Origin: an uncultured Prevotellaceae bacterium
Lineage (GTDB): Bacteria; Bacteroidota; Bacteroidia; Bacteroidales; Bacteroidaceae
Direction of reading: 5' to 3'
Assembly: GCA_902779455.1 (NCBI GenBank)
Contig: CACZBS010000003.1
Location: forward strand, 62,001-126,000
DNA length: 64,000 nucleotides
Made by a program: the position numbers and the translations under genes. Of the stretch, positions 35,401 to 41,872 are shown piece after piece (the first letter of the stretch is position 1; the number at the start of each line of letters is the position of its first letter). The notes under the pieces are model-generated. The model was not told the origin of the DNA. It was given only the letters and a program-made list of their open reading frames with translations, and made no database searches.

Positions 35401-36531
35401 CGCAGCGAGGTCATCCTACGGCTGGAGCAGACGGGCGACGACCGCCTCTGCATCTCCGTCATCGACGACGGACCGGGCGTGCTGCCCGAGGAGCGCGAAA
35501 AAATCTTCGACGTCTACCACCAGATAGCCGGCGACGCCACGGCCAAGCACCTCGGCACCGGCCTCGGACTGGCCTATGCCAAGATGCTGGCCGAGGCCCA
35601 CGGCGGAGAGCTCACCGAGGAGGACCCGCCGGGCGGCGGCTCCGACTTCCGTCTGTGGCTGCCCATCACCAGCGTCGGCCAGGAGCATGCCGACGACCTC
35701 CGAATCCCGATGGAATCGGCCGAAATTGAAGATGAAACGGCGAAAAACGACCAGTCGCGCACCTTCCGCATCCTCATCGTCGAGGACAACGAGGAGCTGC
35801 TCCAGATGACCTGCGACGCCCTGCGCCCGCACTACCGCATCCTCAAGGCCCGCGACGGCGAGGAGGCCCTCGACGTGCTGCGCCATCAGGACATCGACGT
35901 CATCGTCAGCGACGTCATGATGCCTCGCATGGACGGCAACGAGCTGACGCGGCGCGTCAAGCACGACATCAACTTCTCCCACATACCCGTCATCCTGCTC
36001 ACGGCCAAGACCAGCGTCGAGGCCAAGCTGGAGGGCATGGAGAGCGGCGCCGACATCTATCTGGAAAAACCTTTCTCCGTGAAGCAGCTCCACCTGCAGA
36101 TCATGAGCCTGCTGCGCATGCGACAGACGTTCCACGAGCGCATGCGCCAGATCGACGGCACGCCCGCCGCCGCCAACGACGGCGACCTGGGCATGAACCA
36201 GCAGGACCTGCTCTTCGTCGAGCGCCTGCAGCGCATGGTCGCCGAGAACATGCGCGACGAGGAGTTCTCCATCGACCTGCTGGCCGAGCAGATGAACATG
36301 AGCCGCTCCAGCTTCTACCGCAAGATCAAGGCCCTGACCGACCTGACGCCCATCGAATATCTCAAGACGCAGCGGCTGGAGCGCGCCGCCCAGCTGCTCC
36401 GCCAGGGCGGCCGCATCACCGAGGTGGCCGAGCAGGTCGGATTCACCTCCAGCAGCTACTTCGCCAAGTGCTTCAAGGCCCGCTTCGGCCTCCTGCCCAA
36501 GGACTACGCCGCAGGCAAAACGCCCGAATGA
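32485..36531 (+). CDS. Hybrid two-component system (HTCS) sensor-regulator
   Basis: 1348 residues. Order: signal peptide; two-component propeller repeats (~30-670; DSYGFMWLGTNNGLNCFDG, GTIWVATNGNGLCRY); Y_Y_Y domain (~680-755); membrane helix ~764-783; HisKA with phospho-acceptor His821 in VHEIRTPLTL; HATPase (~940-1060; NLLGNAFKYA, DDGPGV, GTGLGLAYAK); receiver with Asp1143 in SDVMMPRMDG; AraC-type HTH (~1250-1345). HTCS proteins bind an oligosaccharide in the periplasm and switch on a nearby PUL. Which locus it controls is unclear: the paralogue at 36648, the GH43 at 31000 and the mannan locus are all candidates. Residues ~840-877 come from an in-frame repeat insert in the helical hairpin of HisKA. 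Confidence 0.95.
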   Translation: MRQRLYTFLYMLAACWTMATAQPAAVFKRYMAADGLSDNSVLCGLRDSYGFMWLGTNNGLNCFDGRQNRIFRNMVESEASYENNIITAVFEYEGDIWLGGSFGLCIYDRQKDTFRPFNRRTRYGVNISSTVQRIAQGPGGLIWIATLGQGLFTYNPTTSQLTQDSRHGSFFSDILTVNGFVFLTSLQGNVVVYSDAGNYISQYSIPGYVSDKNSICMEHIGNDLYIGCDRGLYCLRPGQPAIEPIPTTLGNTAIRSLSAKGSGELLIGTEEGIYLMQIDSRRISRFDNPGDHQGALSDPMVNHLMWDADSTLWVMTQMGGVCYMPTPKAPITAISVSSPESGRKQMVRAFCEMPDGRLWVGTDKGLHVFNPQTQQLSEAQPALSQEINVLMPDGDDLWIGTRHDGIYVLNTVSRQMRHYQYSASKPYTITSNEINALLRTRGGDIYVGTSWSLCRYDRRTENFMWFAEIGSMTNVTSLTEDTTGCVWAASSNHGLFRQTSPRAGFRNYLYSSRKAGSVASNNITTVFADSQGTIWVATNGNGLCRYNPENDGFEPFGGSSSVFQEQQVFFVTEDQQHCLWMGLESCMAKIGTDRNPANPQLLKSPINLMREQKPHNSAYLTRQGEIYAGRNGVLVHFRPEQVVITDQLMPVYVTSVTLPYHAGNDQPECNNLYTGGSLTLPFADNSFTLHFSSPRFTGDTDVRFEYMLSGVDQTWARGTRNAEATYANVQPGDYEFLLREAGNDQPDAYARLHITILPPWYRTTLAYIAYALLIAAAVFWAVRRYNRLLKRRYNRQMQEFQTRQEKENFESKISFFINLVHEIRTPLTLMSLPLEAIENISDKVKVKSEKFASANQSTTDNTAAANSSLFTLPSSLNSHIAAIRRNMNYLLGITNQLLDFQKAERGHVELDLHNADVNQLLSEAYSQFEDAMQMQGKQLQLQLPEAPITTAIDREKVLKVMMNLLGNAFKYARSEVILRLEQTGDDRLCISVIDDGPGVLPEEREKIFDVYHQIAGDATAKHLGTGLGLAYAKMLAEAHGGELTEEDPPGGGSDFRLWLPITSVGQEHADDLRIPMESAEIEDETAKNDQSRTFRILIVEDNEELLQMTCDALRPHYRILKARDGEEALDVLRHQDIDVIVSDVMMPRMDGNELTRRVKHDINFSHIPVILLTAKTSVEAKLEGMESGADIYLEKPFSVKQLHLQIMSLLRMRQTFHERMRQIDGTPAAANDGDLGMNQQDLLFVERLQRMVAENMRDEEFSIDLLAEQMNMSRSSFYRKIKALTDLTPIEYLKTQRLERAAQLLRQGGRITEVAEQVGFTSSSYFAKCFKARFGLLPKDYAAGKTPE
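35003..35115. repeat. In-frame inverted repeat insert within the HTCS histidine kinase
   Basis: Left arm AAGTGAAAAGTGAAAAATTT and right arm AAATTCTTCACTCTTCACTC are inverse tandem words. Inner arms AATTTGCTTCCGCC and GGCGGCAGCAAATT pair with one mismatch around a core of about 23 nt. It adds about 30-38 codons between the His-box helix and the second dimerization helix, without a stop. Confidence 0.85.
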
Positions 36532-36586
36532 ACAATTTTTCGCCAACTTTGACGAGTTTTTTTCCTACTATATAAATATAATGTAA

Positions 36587-36594
36587 TATCTTTG
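36587..36594 (+). promoter_or_regulatory. Putative -7 box for the 1058-residue protein
   Basis: TATCTTTG, 53 nt upstream of ATG 36648 and just after the HTCS stop, fits TAnnTTTG. The gene can therefore be transcribed apart from the HTCS gene. The -33 region is only T-rich. Confidence 0.5.
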
Positions 36595-36647
36595 TACCCG
36601 AAATTGTTTTACCATTCACTTCAATTATTAACTAAAAACCATTAACT

Positions 36648-39600
36648 ATGCAAAAGAGAAATCTACTTCTCACGATGGGGCTCATGCTCACCATGGGTGC
36701 CACCGCACAGACTTCGCCCTGGCCCGGCCATGCCGTAGAAGCAGGCGAATTCTATCTCTACAACGTAGAGTCAGGCCTCTGGCTGCAGAACAATGACAGC
36801 AAGACGCACGACTGGCACACCCGTGGTGCTATCGGCACGCGCGGCCTCGACTTCACACTGGCCGGCAGCGACGGCAACTACACCATCGGCGCCAAGTTCG
36901 GCCAGCCGTCCATCAACCCCGACAACAACTACATCGACACGGGCTATAATCCTGCATGGACCTTTGAGGCCGTGGAAAAAGAAGGTGTCACCAACGCCTA
37001 CAAGATCTACTGCGGCAACAAGGTGCTCGGCACAGTCAAATATGACGAGCAGTGGAAACAGGACAACCTGTTCACTCAGAAGGGTGACGAACGCTGGTAT
37101 CTGGAGAATCCTAACTTCAACATCGACATGACCGAGCGCAACACCTGGCAGCTGGTCACCAAGGAGGAGCGTCTGGCCAAGATGAAGGCCGAGGCTTCGC
37201 TCGACAACCCCGTCGATGCCTCGTGGCTCATCCCCAGCGCTGACTTAGCCAACAATGACACACGCTACAACCTGTGGACTAAGACATTCGACGGCGGCAA
37301 CAACCGTCGCGCCGGCGATGAAGGCAATGACAACACCCGCGGCAGCATGTGTCAGGAGAGCTGGAACTCCAACTCCTTCGACTTCAACATCACGCTCAGC
37401 GTGCCCAACGGCACCTATCGCTTCAACCTCCAGGGATTCTATCGCGACGGCAACTTCGACGAAGTCTACACCCGCCGCAATGACGGCACCGAGACCATCC
37501 GCGCCTACTATTATGCCAACGAGGTCGAGCATCCGCTGATGTCCATCCTCGACGAGGCTAAGACTACCTCGGGAGTGATAGGTTACGAGAGAGAGAAAAG
37601 CGGCCTGTGGTATCCCGACCAACAGACGAGCGCCAACCGCTGCTTCATGCACAATGGCTACATCAACAAGGAGATTGAGGTCGTCGTCACCACCGGCCAG
37701 CTCAAGATCGGCGTGCGCAAGGCCTCCAAGGCCGAAGCAGACTGGACCGTCTTCGACAACTTCCATCTGACCTATCTCGGCAACAACATCGACGTGAGCG
37801 CCCTGGTCGAAGGACTGCAGACACTCATCGACGAGGCTGAGGCATACGACACGAGCAACACCACCGAGGCACTGGCCCAGGATCTGGCCGCTGCCATTGC
37901 CGCTGCCAAGGAGGTCCTGACCGCTACCGATGCCGACGTCATCTCTGACGCTTTGGCTGCCCTGGGCACTGCCCTTAACAACGCCAAGTCGGTCAACGTC
38001 GAGATTCTCCGCCAGACCATCGCTCTGGCTAAGGGCGAGAATCTGCCCACCGCCACGGCTGAGGACGTTGCCGTCAACGCCAAGGACCAGCTCGCCGTCG
38101 ACCAGGCTCTCTTCGACCTGCGTGCTGCCCGCAAGATCAACGGCCTGCGCCTGAAGGACATCTACACCGGCTCGAAGCCCGCTGCCGGCAAGGTCTATCT
38201 GTTCAACGTCGGCACCGGTCTGTTCCTGGGCTCGGGTGGCGACTGGAACACCCACATCGCCGTCGACCAGCGCGGTATCGAGATCGAGCTCCGCGAACTC
38301 GACACACCTGAGGAGAACAATTTCAAGATGTACACCGGCCTGGGCAACAACGACCAGGGTTGGCTGGCCTACAATGGCTATGTTGACACCCCCGCCCAGG
38401 ATATCTGGCACTTCCTCCCCGTCGAGGGCAAGGAGGGCGTCTACAACATCAGCTCCACGGGTCAGGACGGCTTCCTGCTGGGCTACGATCCTAACTTCAA
38501 CGCCGGCGGCAAGTTCTGGTCGACCATCGCCATCGACCGCACCGGACTGGACAACCCGATGAACCAGTGGAAGGTCATCACCGCAGCTGAGCGCGAGAAA
38601 CTGCTGGCCAAGGCCAACGCTGCTGCTCCCGTCGAGGTGAGCTATCTCATCACCAACGGCAGCCTCATCCGCCAGTGGGGTCTCGGTGAGCAGAACAACG
38701 GTATCCAGAACACCTGGACCATCGCAAACAGCGAAGGCAGCACCTCCGCACGTGTTTCGACCAACAACAACAGCAACAACTCCGAGAACTTCGGCTGGGA
38801 GTTCTACAACACCGACAACTTCAGCTTCACTCAGGACCTCGAGGGCCTCAAGCCCGGCGTCTATGAGGTCAGCGTCTACGCTTTCTATCGCGACGGCGAC
38901 GGTGGCTATCAGGCCGGCGTGCTCAAAGACGGCGGCGAACTGCTGCAGACGGCCTACCTCGTGGCCAACGACGAGCAGGCTCCGCTGGTGAACATCACGA
39001 AATATGCAGGCAAGGTGCCCGGCATCGGCTCACAGCAGAGCGTCAACGGCGCCTTCCCCAACTGGCCCGGTGAGGCTCTCGAATTCTTCGAGTATGGCTA
39101 CTACAAGAACTCTGTCGAGGTGCTCGTCGGCGAGGACGGCAAGCTGAAGCTCGGCATCATGAAGAACGAGAAGCTCAACGACGGCGACTGGGTGGTGCTC
39201 GACAACTTCCGCCTCGTCTACAAGGGCCAGCCCACTGAGGCTGTCACGCTGCCTAAGACCTGGAACTTCTCGAACTGGACGGCCGGCACGATCTATCCTT
39301 CCATCGAGGTGGACGGTCTGACGGCTGTGGTCAACGACGCAGAGCGCACCATGGAGATTGACGCCCACGCCCGCAGCGTCGACGGCGTCGACTACACGCA
39401 GCGCCTGAAGACGGGCGGCACGGGCGCTGAGAACAACCGCGTGCTGACGTTCCTGGCTCCCGGCAACTTCAACATCGAGGTGGTGCTGACATCGGCCAAC
39501 ACCAGCAAGGAGCGCACGCTGAACATCGCCACGGGCGAGTTCGCGAACGTCGTGGCCACCATGACGGCTGCTGCCGGCGAGGTGACGAAGGAGACATGCC

Positions 39601-39824
39601 CCGTCCAGGCCGAACTGGAGGAGCCCGTCTACATCTACAGCGACAAGGACGGCATCAACATCTATGCCATCTACCTGAAGGAGTACGACGAGACCGTCAC
39701 GGGCATCACCGAGGTGGCTGCCGAGCGCACCGACGGCAATGTCTACAACCTGCAGGGCCAGAAGGTCCAGGCCACGAAGAAGGGTCTCTACATCGTCGAT
39801 GGCAAGAAGGTCATCATGAAGTAA
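36648..39824 (+). CDS. Very large secreted protein of unknown function, paralogue of the 27941 gene
   Basis: 1058 residues with signal peptide MQKRNLLLTMGLMLTMGATAQ. It repeats the plan of the 27941-30880 protein: strand set FYLYNVESGLWLQNN near 31, FNLQGFYRDGNFDE near 260, a helical FIVAR-like middle (~390-500), a second YLFNVGTGLFLGSGGDWN unit near 525, and YEVSVYAFYRDGDGGY near 745. An extra beta domain (~870-1020; WNFSNWTAGTIYPSIEVDGL) is missing from the paralogue. The tail YNLQGQKV...GLYIVDGKKVIMK is the shared C-terminal motif. A strong terminator follows 27 nt after the stop. Function is unknown; secreted glycan binding is a guess from architecture and position after an HTCS. Confidence 0.87.
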   Translation: MQKRNLLLTMGLMLTMGATAQTSPWPGHAVEAGEFYLYNVESGLWLQNNDSKTHDWHTRGAIGTRGLDFTLAGSDGNYTIGAKFGQPSINPDNNYIDTGYNPAWTFEAVEKEGVTNAYKIYCGNKVLGTVKYDEQWKQDNLFTQKGDERWYLENPNFNIDMTERNTWQLVTKEERLAKMKAEASLDNPVDASWLIPSADLANNDTRYNLWTKTFDGGNNRRAGDEGNDNTRGSMCQESWNSNSFDFNITLSVPNGTYRFNLQGFYRDGNFDEVYTRRNDGTETIRAYYYANEVEHPLMSILDEAKTTSGVIGYEREKSGLWYPDQQTSANRCFMHNGYINKEIEVVVTTGQLKIGVRKASKAEADWTVFDNFHLTYLGNNIDVSALVEGLQTLIDEAEAYDTSNTTEALAQDLAAAIAAAKEVLTATDADVISDALAALGTALNNAKSVNVEILRQTIALAKGENLPTATAEDVAVNAKDQLAVDQALFDLRAARKINGLRLKDIYTGSKPAAGKVYLFNVGTGLFLGSGGDWNTHIAVDQRGIEIELRELDTPEENNFKMYTGLGNNDQGWLAYNGYVDTPAQDIWHFLPVEGKEGVYNISSTGQDGFLLGYDPNFNAGGKFWSTIAIDRTGLDNPMNQWKVITAAEREKLLAKANAAAPVEVSYLITNGSLIRQWGLGEQNNGIQNTWTIANSEGSTSARVSTNNNSNNSENFGWEFYNTDNFSFTQDLEGLKPGVYEVSVYAFYRDGDGGYQAGVLKDGGELLQTAYLVANDEQAPLVNITKYAGKVPGIGSQQSVNGAFPNWPGEALEFFEYGYYKNSVEVLVGEDGKLKLGIMKNEKLNDGDWVVLDNFRLVYKGQPTEAVTLPKTWNFSNWTAGTIYPSIEVDGLTAVVNDAERTMEIDAHARSVDGVDYTQRLKTGGTGAENNRVLTFLAPGNFNIEVVLTSANTSKERTLNIATGEFANVVATMTAAAGEVTKETCPVQAELEEPVYIYSDKDGINIYAIYLKEYDETVTGITEVAAERTDGNVYNLQGQKVQATKKGLYIVDGKKVIMK

Positions 39825-39850
39825 GCCTCTCCGAGCTTTATTCATCACAA

Positions 39851-39889
39851 AGACGCCCCTGCTCCGGTGAGAGCCGGGGCGTCTTTTTT
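39851..39889 (+). terminator. Rho-independent terminator after the 1058-residue protein
   Basis: AGACGCCCC (39851-39859) pairs with GGGGCGTCT (39876-39884), with an inner GCTC/GAGC stem and a CGGTGA loop, followed by a run of T. Confidence 0.9.
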
Positions 39890-40049
39890 CTACGGATTTT
39901 TAGTTCTAAGGTTATTCTTATTCTAAGGATATTTTTTATTCTAAGGATTTTAGGATTTAAGGAATTAACGGATGCACCCAAAATCCCAAAATCCTAAAAT
40001 CCTTAGAATAAAAAAAATAGTAAGCCCCTCCAGCTCTTATTCATCACTA

Positions 40050-40087
40050 AGACGCCCCTGCTCCGGTGAGAGCTGGGGCGTCTTTCT
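40050..40087 (+). terminator. Second copy of the same terminator
   Basis: AGACGCCCC (40050-40058) pairs with GGGGCGTCT (40075-40083) with the same inner stem. The T-run is interrupted (TTTCTT). It came with the tandem duplication. Confidence 0.75.
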
Positions 40088-40316
40088 TCTAAGGATTTTT
40101 AGTTCTAAGGATATTCTTTTTTTATTCTAAGGATTTTAGGATTTAAGGAATTAACGGATGCACCCAAAATCCCAAAATCCTAAAATCCTTAGAATAAAAA
40201 AAATAAAATCCTTAGAATAAAAAAATAAAATCCTTAGAATAAAAAAAGGAATTCCTCAGAGACATCCCAAGCAAAAGACTACTGTCATTTTTATTTACAA
40301 TATCCGCAGCGACGGC

Positions 40317-40401
40317 AGAGAAGCGGTGCTTTTCGAGGCAAAAAGGACCGCTTCTCGATGCGAAAAGCGGTGCTTCTCTGGAGGAAAAGCACCGCTTCTT
40401 T
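40317..40401. terminator. Family-B hairpin cluster
   Basis: AGAAGCGGTGCTTTTCG, AGGACCGCTTCTCG, CGAAAAGCGGTGCTTC and AAAAGCACCGCTTC follow one another and pair in alternative ways, ending in a T-rich run. It lies at the convergent ends of the 36648 and 40478 genes. The rest of 40205-40477 is AT-rich and shows nothing coding. Confidence 0.55.
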
Positions 40402-40477
40402 ATTTTTAATAACGTAGACTACTGATAATCAATGAATTCCGAAGAGCGAACGGAAAATTCAGAATTTATTTGACAAA

Positions 40478-41509
40478 TCAGAACTGCGGTGTGCCGTCGT
40501 TGGCCCATTCTACGGGTCGCATGCGCACCTGGCGGATCTCGTTGTTGTTGCCGATACGCGAGCGTGCTTCGTAGACCATGACCGTCGACCGGCCGTCGGC
40601 TGCGGGGACGAGCGAGATGTTCGACACGCTGACGCCCGTCAGCGAGTCAGGACTGAGCACCGGCTCGGGGCTCTTCTGCCACACGGCGGGGTCGAGCAGG
40701 TCGGCCGTGGCGGGGGCTGTGAGCATGCCGAGCGAGGTGTAGGCCGTCCAGATGCCGCTGGCGGAATAGCAGACGACGACGCGCTGCCCGTCGGGCGAGA
40801 GGTAGGCCTCGGGGTTCTCGTTGACGAAGATGGGATAGGCCGAGCGGTTGCCGTCGGGGTTGATCCACTGCCGCTCCCACTCGTATTCGGGCTGCGAGAT
40901 CATGACGCGCTCGGAGCCCGTGGTCCAGGGGTTCTCCATGCGGGCGATGTAGATGCACTGCGTCTCGGTCTCGGCGCGCCGCGTGGGCCATCCGCTCCAG
41001 AGCAGGTAGAGCTGGTCCGACTGGGGCAGCTGGAGCACCGTGGGGTGGAGGCCGAAGTTCCACTCCGGGTTGGTCATGATGGGGCCGCGCATGCGGAAGG
41101 GGTCGGTCATCGGGTCGTCGCCCTCGCACTCCATGACGTAGATCTGGTGGTCGTCAGTGTTGCCGTCGTCGGCCTCGAAGTATAGATACCAGCGGCCATG
41201 GATGCGGTGGAGCTCGGGCGACCAGAAGTGTCCGAGCGAGGCCGAGTCGGCCGTGGTCCACACGTCGCGGCGGCGGGCCGTGGCGAGCTGGCCGAGGTCG
41301 TCGGTCTGCCAGATGGCGACGGTGTCGGCCGTCCGCACCTGCATCGTGTAGTAATAATGTCCGTCGTGGCGGACGGCATAGGGGTAGCATCCCTGCTCGA
41401 GGAGCAGTGTCGACGGGTCGTCGTGGGGGGCGTCCTGTCGGGCGGTGCAGGCAGTGGTGAGTGCCATGATGGTGCTGACGACGGTCAGCAGCGCGTATAG
41501 ATGTTTCAT
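40478..41509 (-). CDS. GH43-fold lipoprotein with two canonical catalytic aspartates apparently replaced
   Basis: 343 residues. The signal peptide ends in LTTAC with Cys21 as lipidation site, so it is probably anchored in the outer membrane. The framework of alpha-L-arabinofuranosidase-like GH43 is clear: HFWSPELHRIHGRWYLYFEA (94-113), LYLLWSGWP (167-175), IARMENPWT, ATADLLDPAVWQKSPEPVL. The base position normally reads (A)DP; here it is GCYPYAV with Tyr42. The second Asp, normally in a (I/L)DGTV-type motif, aligns with His155 in LHPTVL. The acid Glu may be kept (Glu231 in VNENPEAY). The GHNS-like metal motif reads VSVSNIS. It may be a binding protein or have changed chemistry. It is divergent from the mannan locus. 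Confidence 0.82.
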   Translation of the reverse strand: MKHLYALLTVVSTIMALTTACTARQDAPHDDPSTLLLEQGCYPYAVRHDGHYYYTMQVRTADTVAIWQTDDLGQLATARRRDVWTTADSASLGHFWSPELHRIHGRWYLYFEADDGNTDDHQIYVMECEGDDPMTDPFRMRGPIMTNPEWNFGLHPTVLQLPQSDQLYLLWSGWPTRRAETETQCIYIARMENPWTTGSERVMISQPEYEWERQWINPDGNRSAYPIFVNENPEAYLSPDGQRVVVCYSASGIWTAYTSLGMLTAPATADLLDPAVWQKSPEPVLSPDSLTGVSVSNISLVPAADGRSTVMVYEARSRIGNNNEIRQVRMRPVEWANDGTPQF

Positions 41510-41545
41510 TCTGCGGTCGGGTTGTTATCAGTCAGTAATGCGCTG

Positions 41546-41576
41546 CAAATATACAACAAATTTTTCAAACGACAAA
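41546..41576 (-). promoter_or_regulatory. Bacteroidota-type promoter for the GH43-fold lipoprotein
   Basis: On the minus strand TTTG (41573-41576), 19 nt, TATATTTG (41546-41553). The ATG at 41509 follows after 36 nt. Confidence 0.6.
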
Positions 41577-41711
41577 AATTTCAGTTCTTTTGCCCGTCGG
41601 GAGGTTCAAAAAAGGCCGGTTTGAACGGATTTTCTCTTGTTTTGAACGGCATTTTTCCTTCTGTCTCGTTTTTTCTTCGTTATTTTGCTCTCGAAAAGGC
41701 GAGCGAGCCGT

Positions 41712-41743
41712 TTTGGACAAATATTTTTAATAGTTTAGTTTTG
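41712..41743 (+). promoter_or_regulatory. Bacteroidota-type promoter of the mannan locus, with long 5' leader
   Basis: TTTG (41712-41715), 20 nt, TAGTTTTG (41736-41743). The first ATG is at 41873, leaving a leader of roughly 120 nt, longer than at the other promoters here. The 41510-41872 gap holds this promoter, the divergent one and AT-rich sequence. Confidence 0.6.
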
Positions 41744-41872
41744 GTTAAATAAGTAATAGTAGTCAGTATTTATTCTTCCGTCAGGATAGTTTCTTGAGAG
41801 GTAATAAAGATTGTTTTCTTTGGATTATCAGCTAACGACAAGAGCACTCAACACTAATAATATATAGAAAAG

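Larger units (their letters stand above)
39822..40204. repeat. Direct tandem duplication of ~190 bp carrying a terminator and inverted TCTAAGGATTTT words
   Basis: Unit 1 (39822-~40018) and unit 2 (~40019-40204) share AGTAAGCC..CTCC, ATTCATCAC.AAGACGCCCC, then ATTCTAAGGATTTTAGGATT, AATTAACGGATGCACCC and the inverted CCTAAAATCCTTAGAAT. Further AAAATCCTTAGAAT words continue to about 40250. Unit 1 begins at the stop codon of the preceding gene. Confidence 0.8.

Noticed and set aside
39900-40260. Possible CRISPR array from repeated TCTAAGGATTTT words
   Set aside because: Words are inverted as well as direct, spacers are not of equal length and no cas gene is near.
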